Positions 20,896 through 30,992 are shown, counted from the first letter of the stretch. The stretch: 64,000 nucleotides of DNA from Branchipolynoe longqiensis (GCA_030323885.1 CM059193.1:58920042-58984041), one strand, 5' to 3'. The notes: generated by a model not told the origin, from the letters alone. Translations and numbers: made by a program.

Positions 20896-21157
20896 CGCGA
20901 ATAAACAAACAATTTTCTATTCATTCAGTGATCCGTCGACGACGGTGGCCAGGTAAGGACTGGACAAACCTTTGAATCTACTACCGGAAGTTAACTTTAT
21001 GCGTAGCGACGCGCGCTACAAACTGTCTCTATGGTATTCATAATATCAGGCCCGTAGTCAAGGATTTTGAATTATGCATGTTTCCGGCAACATGGACAAT
21101 TTTTCCATGCATTCTTTACTTAGATATAACATGTGAAATGACAGGCACTCGGGGAAA
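20896..21157. other. Probable 5' non-coding end of the decayed element
   Basis: No coding signal. Its boundary with host DNA is not resolved. Confidence 0.35.
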
Positions 21158-21208
21158 GTAGCCGAATAGAGTGGTTCCAGATTCTGCCTATAGATGTCAC
21201 TAGCTTAA
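21158..21208 (+). repeat. Flanking direct repeat, right copy
   Basis: Same sequence as 16,547-16,597 with a few changes (TCTGCCTATAGATGTCAC versus TCTGCCGTTAGATGTCAC). Confidence 0.7.
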
Positions 21209-21304
21209 CTGGCGGTATCTATTGACTTTAAAAAGTATTCCTTCTATGTAACAATACATGCTTAATGAGAGCAATATCATCCCATTTAGGTATTTAAGTA
21301 ACCT

Positions 21305-21480
21305 TAATGAAGCCTGGAGCAGGATTCGAACCCACAAATATTGCCATTTCGGAGATAGTTTGCCAACCATTACATTAGCTAGGCTTCCTCATGTCATCAC
21401 CCTATCCACACCCACCTGTCTAGGCGTATGTAGTTCCTTGCCCGAGAGGTCAGTGCAGACTATTACATTGACTCTTCCCC
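21305..21480 (-). mobile_element. SINE type C, second copy
   Basis: Head region TTCGAACCCACAAATATTGC / CCATTACATTAGCTAGGCTT and body CCTTGCCCGAGAGGTCAGTG match 1,005-1,215. A diverged M1 fragment (21,230-21,300) precedes it. Confidence 0.7.
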
Positions 21481-21533
21481 CTGGAATTGTAAGTGTTTTA
21501 AGCAGTTTACATCCATAAGTCATTTAATGCTTA

Positions 21534-22115
21534 TGCGCCTGTCACACCTTACTGGATTGATTACCGGACACAAACGGACAAAGAATTTTCTAGTCCGGTG
21601 GTGTTCGGTATAAAAATGTACCGAAATGTGTCGAAATATTGCGCTTTCAACAGGACGAAATGGACGCTAAACAAACAAGGAACGTACATGAACGAATACC
21701 CACCCGACGATAACCGGATGACAACCGAATGTCAAACGGATGGACCAAACATTAACGAATAGCCACCAGACTGTCATGGACGTGCCGAAAGAAACCGACG
21801 GGCCAAATTCCCCCAACACCGTCAACGGACTATTCAGGAAGCAAACCGGAGACGTAATGGATGGGTACTGGACATGTACCGGACAAAACGGACTAAACGG
21901 ACTTGAAATGGACACTAACCGTATATGTCAGTCCGGCGGTGTCCGGTACAAGTTTTGTGCATGTTCAAAACTTGCTACCGTACATACCGGACACCACCAG
22001 AGAGAGAACGGACACACCGAATGAGTACCTTATATAAACGGTACATTGCTGTATTTCACCGGACAGTCTCCGGTTTCTGTCCGGTTCCTAAATCCGGTGA
22101 TGTGTGACAGAGCCT
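21534..22115. mobile_element. GTCACA-group MITE, CCGGACAC interior
   Basis: TGCGCCTGTCACACC to GTGTGACAGAGCCT. The interior is full of CGGAC words and a TTTTGTGCATGTTCAAAACTT core. It is related to 57,316-57,821. Confidence 0.8.
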
Positions 22116-22370
22116 TCACAATTACCTAGGCCTACACACAGACAGGGTTCTTTTAGTACTATGAGCCATACAAATGGGTAATTTGTTGCGAAGATGGATC
22201 CTCCTCTGTTGGACAGATCTGTTGATAAAACTAGCCAAGCTGTGATAGACGAGTGGATGGTATGTTAGTAAGATGGTCAGGGGGCCTACTTTGATCGGTA
22301 CAGTCTGAATGACCGTTGGCAGTTGGTAATATAGGCCAAACTTTTGGCAGTTGGTAATAGAGGCAAACCA
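22116..22370. other. Unassigned
   Basis: Nothing supported. Confidence 0.4.
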
Positions 22371-22735
22371 TGAAAGTTGCACAGTCTAGTGGTTTTGCGA
22401 TTTTGCCAGTTTAAAAAAAAGAATAATATACTAGATTGATCGTTATAATCTATCTTAATTTATTTTGAAGTAACTTTAATTTTAAATGGCTAACGTTGGA
22501 TATATTTAAAATTAAAACATGTCAAATTAATTAATCAAATTACTTTTGTATGCACGTCAAAATTCTGACACTGTAGGCTTCAGCAGAAACAGGTCCATTA
22601 AAATTTGATTTAGTATTTTGTGCAGCAACACATGCGTAATGAGTGCACCAGTATCTAAGTTAGATATGTAGGATCAAATCTAGATAAAAGATTCACCCGG
22701 TACTTGTAGCACACGGGTGAAGACCAGCCTTATAT

Positions 22736-23052
22736 AATTCACTCAACGAGACAACACAAGACGGATATGGATTTAAATATAACAACAGTTTATCTAAAGA
22801 AAACAAGTCCGTAACTTCAAGGAAGTCGAGCAATCATGAATAACTGAGCTTATACGGCGACTGGGCCTCACTTAACTAGTACAGAATAATACAGTAAACG
22901 CAGCAATCAGATGAGCAAGTTTGTCAGCAGTAACGAGATACAAAGCTATATTCAGAGTTATGGCGCAGTAATTAAACTTGTATAGAATTGATAACAGTAA
23001 CATAGACAATAACAGGAAAATGACTTAGAGATTCTACCAGCGCTCAAACCAA
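22736..23052 (-). repeat. Split repeat B2
   Basis: 317 bp, about 98% identical to 23,197-23,513. Its outer edge is the element terminus. Confidence 0.92.
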
Positions 23053-23066
23053 GGGTGGGTGGGTGG

Positions 23067-23196
23067 GAGAGCGAACCTGCAGCAGCGACGGTCGGGCGAA
23101 AAGTGAGCACCGGTTGCTTCGCGAGACAGCAGGAAACCTACGCGACCCAGTTGCCTCGTTGAGCAAATTACCTATGTTAGCCTCGCCAACATAACC
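23067..23196 (-). repeat. Split repeat A2
   Basis: 130 bp, differing at two positions from A1 at 27,664-27,793. It is preceded on the plus strand by a GGGTGGGTGGGTGG spacer (23,053-23,066). Confidence 0.92.
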
Positions 23197-23513
23197 AATT
23201 CACTCAACGAGACAACACAAGACGGATATGGATTTAAATATAACAACAGTTTATTTCAAGAAAACAAGTCTGTAACTTCAAGGAAGTCGAGCGATCATGA
23301 ATAACTGAGCTTATGCGGCGACTGGGCCTCACTTAACCAGTACAGAATAATACAGTAAACGCAGCAATCAGATGAGCAAGTTTGTCAGCAGTAACGAGAT
23401 ACAAAGCTATATTCAGAGTTATGGCGCAGTAATTAAACTTGTATAGAATTGATAACAGTAACATAGACAATAACAGGAAAATGACTTAGAGATTCTACCA
23501 GCGCTCAAACCAA
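23197..23513 (-). repeat. Split repeat B1
   Basis: Second copy of B. It directly adjoins A2, and the recombinase stop codon (23,505) lies inside it. Confidence 0.92.
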
Positions 23514-24515
23514 TAAATGTCCGAGCGCTGCGGGGGCCGCGCTAATATGTATGTTTTTAAGATAGACATTTACTGCTGAACTCCGCCATGTACCAGCTGA
23601 CATTAGATCATCAAGAGTCAAGCCTGTGCCGTGACACGCTTGAGCGGCCCCTCTCCTAAGGCTATGCAGGGTAAAACCCTTGTTTATACCGAAAACATGA
23701 AATGAAGATATTCTAAGGGCTCTGGAGAGGGTGGCATTTGTCAGGGGAAGCCCTGTCGGCAATAAGAATGCAGGCGCATCTTCTCTCGGAGCAATGGTTT
23801 GACAATACTTAGACCAAGCTCTTAGTGGACAGCACAAGGAACCAGGTAACATAGGCAGTTTAAAGATAACTGCCGCAGAGGAAACGGATCTAGTCTTAGT
23901 GGATCTTATTGTTACTAATAATGAATCATGACTAATTTCTACATCTTTGAATCTTAATATATGCGGATTATCCCGGAGGGACACCGAGTTAGGCACTAAG
24001 TTACTTTGACATATCAGAGTAAAATAGCATATCAGTAACGCAGCTATAAGTACTATCGGGGGAGGAGTTAGGCCATAAAGAAACTTAATCAACTGTTTAA
24101 ATTCAGAACTAGTTATGGGCGGTGCACAGGCAATTACGTGTGTCGAGTTCTTGAACAAACCTCTTTTCATCGTTTTAAGTTCTTGAGCTTCAAATACTAA
24201 GGCATTACCAGGACCTGCACTCACCCATACCTTAACCGAGCTAAAGTAATTAGCTACTGCTCCGGGGGACTTCAGTCGATCACTAAGAAATAACAAGAAA
24301 GAGAGCAAATCATATACGGTTGGAGCATAGGCCTGAACTTTGTGTTGCTGACGGAACTTAAGGAACAACGATATATGCGCCGCCTTGTTCTTCCAAGTTC
24401 TTGGCACGAGTGCACTCGTATAGCTGTTGATCAGCCGCTGATGATGCTTTACCGAGTACCCTGGAAGATAGAGCCAAAAACAGTTAACTATCTTCCAGGA
24501 AACAGAATCAATCAA
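23505..24515 (-). CDS. Tyrosine recombinase of Ngaro-like element, intact
   Basis: 336 codons. The catalytic region includes FTLICQSNLV, LHSLRRGAAQA (His-x-x-Arg) near residue 290 and a candidate nucleophile in VNVYLKNI near residue 322. The first codon of the open frame is TTG, overlapping the end of the RT frame by 4 nt, so translation may be coupled or start further in. Role: integration of the circular cDNA. It has no frame break, unlike the RT of the same element. Related to the recombinase at 18,194-19,141 but clearly diverged. Confidence 0.92.
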   Translation of the reverse strand: MIDSVSWKIVNCFWLYLPGYSVKHHQRLINSYTSALVPRTWKNKAAHISLFLKFRQQHKVQAYAPTVYDLLSFLLFLSDRLKSPGAVANYFSSVKVWVSAGPGNALVFEAQELKTMKRGLFKNSTHVIACAPPITSSEFKQLIKFLYGLTPPPIVLIAALLICYFTLICQSNLVPNSVSLRDNPHILRFKDVEISHDSLLVTIRSTKTRSVSSAAVIFKLPMLPGSLCCPLRAWSKYCQTIAPREDAPAFLLPTGLPLTNATLSRALRISSFHVFGINKGFTLHSLRRGAAQACHGTGLTLDDLMSAGTWRSSAVNVYLKNIHISAAPAALGHLLV

Positions 24516-25627
24516 AATACCAAGATGTTCAAGTCAATCAGTACAGTTACTCTTTCCAACTTCAAATCCCTACAGATAGACCTTGCCTTAATATCACTAC
24601 TCTCAGAATGAGGCGCCCTACTAAGCGCATCGGCTAGCACTAGTGTATCTCCCGGCTTGTGGCATATTTCCAACTCGAAATTCAGATCAGCCGCTATGAG
24701 CCAAATCTGTCTCGCACATGCACAGAGGACTCTATCTCTTCCCCGCCCTGATTCCAGCACCTGCTAAGATGACAAGTTGTCGGTATTAACTCGAACTAGA
24801 TATTCATGGGGGTTATCAGGGAGAAGAAATTTCAGAGCGTGGACCAAGTTAAGCGCTTCAAGCTGGGTGATCACCAAAGGGGAGGACTGTAACTCTAATG
24901 AGTATTCGGCGCTATAGAATTTGTTAGGCGAGAAAGCTCCTCCCGCCTTAAGAGTGGAATCGCATTCTATTATCCAAACATCCCTAGGCTTAGTTGGCAG
25001 AAGCTGTACCCCATTATATGACTCAGCAAACTTCTGGAACCACTCGAGATCCAGAAGCAAGTCCGAGTCGAACGAGTGCTGCCCGACATATGGCGAGGCC
25101 CTTAACGCCTTGAGCACCCTATTAGAAAACCTAGAAGCCGGCTGAATGCACTTTGATAGATGCTGCAACTTACCCGCTAGACTCTGTATTTGTTTCCTAG
25201 ACGCTTTAGACCTGGTCCTCCACGCTATACACTCCTCAATTACATCAGCAATTTTCTCTTTTGGCAAAGTAACCGACATCTGTACAGAGTTAATAACAAA
25301 GCCTAACCATACAATTTCTGTAGCCGGCGCCGAGCATTTGTTAAGCGCTAGTGCCAAACCAAGCTGTGCCGTTAACTCATGAAACCTATCATACGCCCTC
25401 ACAGCTTTCTCTCTAGTCAACTCCACCCCGATAAAGTCATCTAAGTAACAAAGGGAAAAGAAACCTTCCCGCCTAAGGAGCCACACTATTGCTCGAGTAG
25501 TACATGCACACGCCAGCGCTGAAGTCCGACAACCAAAGGGCGGAGCAATATCTATATAAAAACTATCATTAAGCGAAATGCCCAACAGTGGCGTGGAAAG
25601 CGGGCAAACCCTAAGCTGTCTATAAGC
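24512..25627 (-). pseudogene. Reverse transcriptase-RNase H of Ngaro-like element, broken
   Basis: In the frame below 25,628: ARAYRQLR then APPFGCRTSALACA, catalytic YLDDFIGV, and RNase H residues in IECDSTL, TQLEALNL, VNTDNLSS and LVLADALSRA. Two breaks are seen. At about 25,630-25,640 a seven-G run marks a frameshift, and the motif A residues SIDL (with the catalytic Asp) present in the sister element are missing. At about 24,761-24,763 a TAG replaces the first Gln of the QQVL word. It cannot make a working polymerase. Confidence 0.9.
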
Positions 25628-25628
25628 C

Positions 25629-27605
25629 CTAGCCCCCCCACATCCACGCCCCAGTACCCAATTTCGTTAGCCTCTCCGTCAGTGTAGTCACCGACGGCAG
25701 CGAGAAGTTGAAAGGTGCACCCAAATAAAAGCCTTTCACTATGCCAGCATTCACACTCTTACCCCATGGAAAACTCAAGTCAATAATGATTCGTTTATCT
25801 GAAGAATTTTTCTTCGGCCGTGTCATCATTGGACTAACTTGAGTCCACGGCACGAAAGGCAAAGAACGAAATGGACCGACAAGCGCCCCATGACTAAGCT
25901 CTGTATTAATGAACTTGCGAATATGAAAGTCTGCCTCCGTGGCTGCCGAATGGTTTATATAAGTAGGAGTTGGGATTCGCGTCGACGTATAGTCCAGAGG
26001 CCACCCAAACTCCAAATGATCAACCAACAATGTGTCAGGATAATCCAGCAGTAACGCCCGCCATTTCGGAATATGTAGCCCAGACGGCACACAAATACTC
26101 GCCTGCAGATAGTTAGGGAGCCCCGTCACCCTCACCTTATTGTAGATATCTCTATAAATACCTAAATTGAACCAAGCCTCATCTGACGACACGGGCCAGA
26201 AGCTCATAAGCGACCCCCTAAACAATAACGGTGTAGGCGGGGGAACAAACGTTCCAGATCTAACATTACTATGCAACGACAGAGCTACTTCAATCGGTGT
26301 GTCAAACCAATCAAAAGAGATCGCCGGCACAACATCATCTCCCTCCGAGTGTAGAGGAAAACCCGCAATCCTTCCCCCAATTCCATAGGGAACAGGGTTT
26401 GCCGTCATTGTCCCTGTTGTATTCTTCGCGTGGGTTAATGGGAGTGGCAGCCGCGTCGAGGCAGCCGCCGCCGCTTGGGGCGCTTCAGAGTGGCCACGAG
26501 TCTGAGAATGCTGCTGCTGCCTATGAGACTCATGCACATGTTGTGCCACTACCCGAGCCTGAATAGCCCTAACCGACTCAGTGCAGACATCTCGCTGGAT
26601 GTCCTTAATGGCCGCCATATTGTTCCACCCCTCTCTTAGCCGTCCATCCGCCACCATTTGAAAAACCTTCTCCGACCAACGTCGGCACGTAGGCCAGTCC
26701 CAGGTGATAGCCATTAAAGACAAATCCTCCTCATGTTGTAACAATGCAGGGAACCACACTTGTGAAAAATTAGGTTGTGCTGCCAGCAGCCTCAAGGCAA
26801 AGAAATATTCAGCCCATGTGGCCTCCCCCAGTGCAATTTTTCTACACGTATCCCTTCGCGTCACAAAATTATGGGGGAAAAGTTCCATACCTTTCGGTTT
26901 CTGTAACGCTTGTGTGGACTCGAGCAAAAAGTCAGTAGTCACCGGCGGCTGCGGATGCATTAGTTGATATCTTGGAGTCGGTTGAGGCGATGCCATGGCC
27001 GCCGCCCTCTGGTGGTGTACCGGCGTGATGGCATGACTCATCCTAGGCGCAGGCGTCACCGGCCTAGGCGAACAGGCAGGTGCAGGTGACTGCAGCGGGT
27101 AGAAGGTAGTAGCACGTGAATTATAAACACGCGACACTGACGGCGGGGGACCCATTACCACGGGTGAGGCAGGCGGGGGTTGAGGAGGGTTTGCGCGCTC
27201 AGGCCTAGGAGACGGAGGTGGAGGCGTCGCTGACACTAGACGCCCAACACCCGCCGGCGACTGTGGCGGGCGAGGTATGCGCGGTCCAGGCAGTGCAGCA
27301 ATTCTTTCCAAAGCATTCAACCTCGACAGGACTCCTGAAATCCTCCTGTCATCCTGCCTTAGCTGCAGAATGGTCCCTTGTTGCTCCGCTAGCTCCCTCA
27401 GCGCCGGCATAGCCGGCGTCTCCGGCAACACATGTGCAGTCACCTCATTCTGCCCAGTCGCCCCCTCATCGTCGGACACCTCCGTAGAAGGTGTAACCTG
27501 TATGCATGATGAACTCGCCTTCCTTTTCGGCTGCCTCCTTGGACTAGCCGACGCAGCTGCAGGTTTAAGAGGAGGTCGCCCTCGTCGCTTCTTAGCCGGT
27601 GGCAT
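25629..27605 (-). CDS. Gag and N-terminal RT of Ngaro-like element
   Basis: 658 codons from ATG. Residues 5-13 (KKRRGRPPL) look like an AT-hook. About 90-220 is Pro/Ala-rich and low complexity. About 225-340 is a compact helical region (GMELFPHNFVTRRDTCRKI, EGWNNMAAIKDIQRDVC) likely to be the gag core. About 530-658 is the start of the RT (PWTQVSPMMTRPKKN, RIIIDLSFPWG). The frame ends in MWGG at the seven-G run. Gag would package element RNA; the RT part depends on the broken downstream frame. It starts 59 nt inside A1. Confidence 0.88.
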   Translation of the reverse strand: MPPAKKRRGRPPLKPAAASASPRRQPKRKASSSCIQVTPSTEVSDDEGATGQNEVTAHVLPETPAMPALRELAEQQGTILQLRQDDRRISGVLSRLNALERIAALPGPRIPRPPQSPAGVGRLVSATPPPPSPRPERANPPQPPPASPVVMGPPPSVSRVYNSRATTFYPLQSPAPACSPRPVTPAPRMSHAITPVHHQRAAAMASPQPTPRYQLMHPQPPVTTDFLLESTQALQKPKGMELFPHNFVTRRDTCRKIALGEATWAEYFFALRLLAAQPNFSQVWFPALLQHEEDLSLMAITWDWPTCRRWSEKVFQMVADGRLREGWNNMAAIKDIQRDVCTESVRAIQARVVAQHVHESHRQQQHSQTRGHSEAPQAAAAASTRLPLPLTHAKNTTGTMTANPVPYGIGGRIAGFPLHSEGDDVVPAISFDWFDTPIEVALSLHSNVRSGTFVPPPTPLLFRGSLMSFWPVSSDEAWFNLGIYRDIYNKVRVTGLPNYLQASICVPSGLHIPKWRALLLDYPDTLLVDHLEFGWPLDYTSTRIPTPTYINHSAATEADFHIRKFINTELSHGALVGPFRSLPFVPWTQVSPMMTRPKKNSSDKRIIIDLSFPWGKSVNAGIVKGFYLGAPFNFSLPSVTTLTERLTKLGTGAWMWGG

Positions 27606-27663
27606 TCTGTACAGCTTAGTATCAGGAACACGTGTAGTTTACGCACTTCGGGTGTGTTGTTAA

Positions 27664-27793
27664 GAGAGCGAACCTGCAGCAGCGACGGTCGGGCGAAAAG
27701 TGAGCACCGGTTGCTTCGCGAGACAGCAGGAAACCTATGCGACCCAGTTGCCTCGTTGAGCAAATTACCTATGTTAGCCGCGCCAACATAACC
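27664..27793 (-). repeat. Split repeat A1
   Basis: Element 5' end. It is identical to A2 except two substitutions (TACGCG/TATGCG and CCTCGCC/CCGCGCC). The host sequence AAAACGGTCG resumes directly after. Confidence 0.92.
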
Positions 27794-28232
27794 AAAAACG
27801 GTCGAAAAATCGGGCTAATGAACTGAGTCTTTATGAGAGCCTAATTTCACAATGTAAGAAGCAACATTTATTATTTGTAGATGTCTTCATATTTACCTGC
27901 TACATTTGAGTTGAAAAATATAATAAAATAGCTAGTTTAATATGACTTAAAATTAAAATCGACGGCGTTCTATGGCCGCCATCTTGGATTTTTGCATTCT
28001 CTCCCATTTCACCAAATCTGTGCCAATATATGTAGCCATTTGATCATGGAACCACAGTTTCTACTTCATGTTCCATACTAAACCTATTTTCGGCTGTATT
28101 TAGACTACGTTGTCGTTCACCCCTGTACTGGAAGTACGGGGTGAATCTTTTATCTATATCAAATCTAGATAAGTATTTTGTTTCCGAAAATTTTCTGATT
28201 TCATCGAATTATGCAACTTTAAAGAACACACC

Positions 28233-28575
28233 AGACGGGATGGCCGAATGAAGTGAGTGTCCGTCTCCCGTTTTGGTAGATCGTGGAATTTGAACCCATG
28301 CGTTCGAACGCTGGTCGAGTCAAACCAATGACCTACAATTTTATACTTATCACTTCCTAGCCAGGCTCTCGGCATAATTAAGATAGCGCAAGGACTGGTT
28401 GACTCAGTGTCAGGATAATGGGACTGAGTGGGATATTAAGTCATGGTGCTGGCGGCCTGGTCTCCCCATGGAGCAGTACTATAAAAGTCGCCATGAGTGC
28501 ACACTGTCACAAATCGGTACCCATTGTGATATGACCTTAGCTGTTGCCAGGACATAAAACTCCAACAAACAACGA
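28233..28575 (+). mobile_element. SINE-1 copy
   Basis: Head GACGGGATGGCCGAATGAAG, body, and tail ATAAAACTCCAACAAACAAC. The head has a short internal tandem error (TTTGAACCCATGCGTTCGAA). Confidence 0.88.
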
Positions 28576-28751
28576 ACTCAAAAGGACAGGGGGCAATTTG
28601 TTGATAGGCCAGGCCCCTGCTGTCTGCCCTTAATCGTTTGTAGTTCTCGCCAGCAGAGGGCGCCAGGTGGCAGATCACTGATCCGAGCCCAACTGACAGC
28701 TTCCACTGCCTCTCTGGACGCAGACAGGGGGGCGAATCACCACTGCGTTCA

Positions 28752-29024
28752 AGCTGGTTGGTTATTGAAGTTTTATGGCCTGGCCATATCTTAGGTCATA
28801 CCAGGACGGGCACCAACTTGTGACAGTGCACACTCGTGGTGACTTTATGGTGCTGCCCCACTGGGAGACCAAGCCGCCAGCACCATGTCCTGATATCCCA
28901 CTCAGTCACATTATCTTAAAACTGAGCCAACCAGTCCTTGCCCTATCATAATAATGCAGAGTGCCTGGCTAGGAAGCGACAAGCGATTAGTCATTGGTAC
29001 AAGTCATTGGTTTGACGCGACCTG
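28752..29024 (-). mobile_element. SINE-1 copy, head-truncated
   Basis: From CAAGCTGGTTGGTTATTGAA to the GTTTGACGCGACC junction. Minus strand. Confidence 0.85.
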
Positions 29025-29025
29025 T

Positions 29026-29186
29026 GGTGCAGCAGCTGCAAGCTCCTTGTGACCAAAGTAGTCGCCGACAGGTATTCGACGCATCGCCGATCACTTGCGA
29101 TCGCTTGTGACCACTTTGCTACCGCCCCTTTTTGGTGGTCGCAAAGTGGTCGCAAGCAATCGCAAGCATAGTGTGACTGGGGTATG
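29026..29186. mobile_element. GTCACA-group MITE fragment (GTCGCAAG type)
   Basis: AGCAGCTGCAAGCTCCTTGT ... GTGTGACTGGGGTATG. One terminus only. Confidence 0.65.
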
Positions 29187-29304
29187 AGACAAATAAGTGT
29201 TCACACTTCCTGTCTACCATTCGCTATTTCGCTATTAGGAGGGTCAATAGAGCTGAATGACCAGGAGTGTGAGCCACAGCTTGGCCGCCGATACTCTCGA
29301 CCTG

Positions 29305-29490
29305 ATACCCCAGTCACACTATCGCTTACGACCACTTTGCGACCACCTTAGACCAAAGAAGCCACACTCACCAGTGATGCCCAGACGTCGGCACCCATTG
29401 TTTTGGTAGCAAGGATGTCACTGGTGAGTGTCGGTTCTTTGGTCTAAGGTGGTAGCAAAGTGGGCTCAAGCTGTAGTGTGACTGGGGTCT
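29305..29490. mobile_element. GTCACA-group fold-back MITE, GTCGCAAG type
   Basis: ATACCCCAGTCACACTATCG pairs with TAGTGTGACTGGGGT over nearly the whole 186-bp length (ACCTTAGACCAAAGAA against TTCTTTGGTCTAAGGT), so the element is one long imperfect palindrome. Confidence 0.85.
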
Positions 29491-29732
29491 TAATAGTCCA
29501 GCCCTAAATAACTCCCAAAGAAGACATATAGGTAAGCAAACACACCATGAATAGTAGGAAAGCTGTGAATAAAATAAATATGGCGATCATCCCCGACCTT
29601 GCCTGAAAAACACGCGGCCCATGATTAAATTTTTTGTTGTTGTTATTTTAAAAATTGTTAAGAATGCATCGGGCTAGCAGCAATTCAAATTTCAGACATT
29701 ATACGTAACTATGTATGGACAGCGCTAAACAC
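29491..29732. other. Unassigned
   Basis: Weak similarity to 53,700-53,800 (CCATGATTTAAA..., CTAGCAGCAATTCAA) suggests an unclassified repeat. Confidence 0.4.
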
Positions 29733-29741
29733 CGTAACACC

Positions 29742-30142
29742 TAGATAAAGGATTCAGCCGGTACTCACAGTACACGGGTAAAGACCAGCCCTATATAAAA
29801 ACGGTCGAAAAGGCGGGTTAATGAAATGAGAAGCTAATTTCACACTCTAAGAAGCAACATTCATTCTTTTTATATGTCTTAATAGTTCCCCGCTACCTTT
29901 GAGTTGAAAAATATAACAAAACATCTAGTTTAATAAGATTTAAAAGTGAAATCGACAGCGTTCTATGGCCGCCATCTTGTGTTTTTGCATTATCTCCCAT
30001 TTCACCAACTCTGTGCCAATTCCATTTGATACTGGAGGCAGGCATTCTACTTCCTGCTCCATACTAAAGCTATTTTCGCCCATATTTACACTACGTTGTC
30101 GTTCACCCATGTACTACAAGTACAGGGTGAATCTTTTATCTA
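29742..30142 (+). mobile_element. M2 copy, uninterrupted (empty site for the Ngaro-like element)
   Basis: TAGATAAAGGATTCAGCC to GGTGAATCTTTTATCTA, flanked by CGTAACACC and CATAACACC. At about 29,792-29,803 the text reads CCTATATAAAAACGGTCG with nothing inserted: the ancestral form of the target at 22,736/27,793. Confidence 0.9.
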
Positions 30143-30551
30143 CATAACACCATGTGCATGCACTGAAATTGATGTTTATGTAATTCCATTGAAATCATGT
30201 AAAGAATTCTGAAAAAAAAAAGATGTAAAAACCGACCGCCTGACTCTGATATTTGTGATCAAAAGGACGATCAGCAACTTAAAAAAAAAAAAGGTCCTAA
30301 GTAAGGTTGTATTGCTGGTGTGACTGTCCCTTTAATGACATCATTTGACACAAGCCCATATGCCCCAGAAGAAACGAGTCACTGTCACATATGACAAGAC
30401 GACATAAATTGGAGAAGATTATGCGGGTTCATGCTGTGTATAAACAATTATGGGAAATGATAGTTTTGTTTGCTCATATTTTACCTACATGTCACCGCGG
30501 GATAAACGTGAACAGATATATTATGTACATTTAATATACTGTCACATCGAA
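30143..30551. other. Unassigned
   Basis: Two A-runs (30,213-30,221 and 30,281-30,291). No gene supported. Confidence 0.4.
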
Positions 30552-30828
30552 ATGACAGGATGGCCGAATGAGTTGAGCGTCGTCTCCAGTTTTGGTAGAT
30601 CGTCGGATTCAGGTCGAGTCAAACCAACGACTTAACAAATTATATTTGTCGCTTCCTAGTCAGGTGCTCAGCGTGATTAGGATAGGGATAGGACTGGTTT
30701 GCTCAGTGTCGGGATAATGTGACCAAGTGTGGGGATATCAGGTCATGGTGCTGGTGGCCTGGTCTCCCAATGGGTCAGCACTATAAAGTCACCATGAGTG
30801 TGCACTGTCACAAGTCGATACCGGTCCT
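30552..30828 (+). mobile_element. SINE-1 copy, 3'-truncated
   Basis: Head GACAGGATGGCCGAATGAGT through GTCGATACCGGTCCTGAT. The tail is lost at the CAGT-group element. Confidence 0.85.
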
Positions 30829-30829
30829 G

Positions 30830-30916
30830 ATTACAATGGTATTGTTGGGACCCAAATAAAGTGACTGATATAGGGGAGTGGTCGATCTGTGGAGGTGGTA
30901 GGTTAGAGAGGTTTTA

Positions 30917-30992
<76 letters not shown>

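Larger units (their letters stand above)
22736..27793 (-). mobile_element. Ngaro-like tyrosine-recombinase retrotransposon, complete split direct repeats
   Basis: In element orientation (minus strand) the order is A1 (27,664-27,793), gag-RT-RNase H-recombinase, B1 (23,197-23,513), A2 (23,067-23,196), a 14-nt spacer, B2 (22,736-23,052). A copies differ at 2 of 130 positions and B copies at about 6 of 317, so insertion was recent. B1-A2 is the expected circle-junction mimic. No methyltransferase domain is seen, which fits Ngaro better than DIRS/PAT. The matching empty site is in the M2 copy at about 29,798. The exact ends are ambiguous by a few A residues. Confidence 0.93.
22681..28157 (+). mobile_element. 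M2 copy, middle layer
   Basis: Ends TAGATAAAAGATTCACCC and GGGTGAATCTTTTATCTA. The flanking repeat is GATCAAATC/TATCAAATC (8 of 9 bp). Without the inner retrotransposon it is about 419 bp, close to the 401-bp intact copy at 29,742-30,142. TSD length suggests a hAT- or Mutator-like element. Confidence 0.9.
22371..28222 (+). mobile_element. M1 copy, outermost layer of a three-level nest
   Basis: Left part 22,371-22,671 (AAAGTTGCACAGTCTAGTGG ...), right part 28,167-28,222 (ending ATCGAATTATGCAACTTTAA). Between them is an M2 copy that carries a Ngaro-like element. Confidence 0.88.

Noticed and set aside
24512..27605. Programmed frameshift at the seven-G run
   Set aside because: The comparison with the sister element shows missing codons including the catalytic Asp, so a deletion explains it better than a programmed event.
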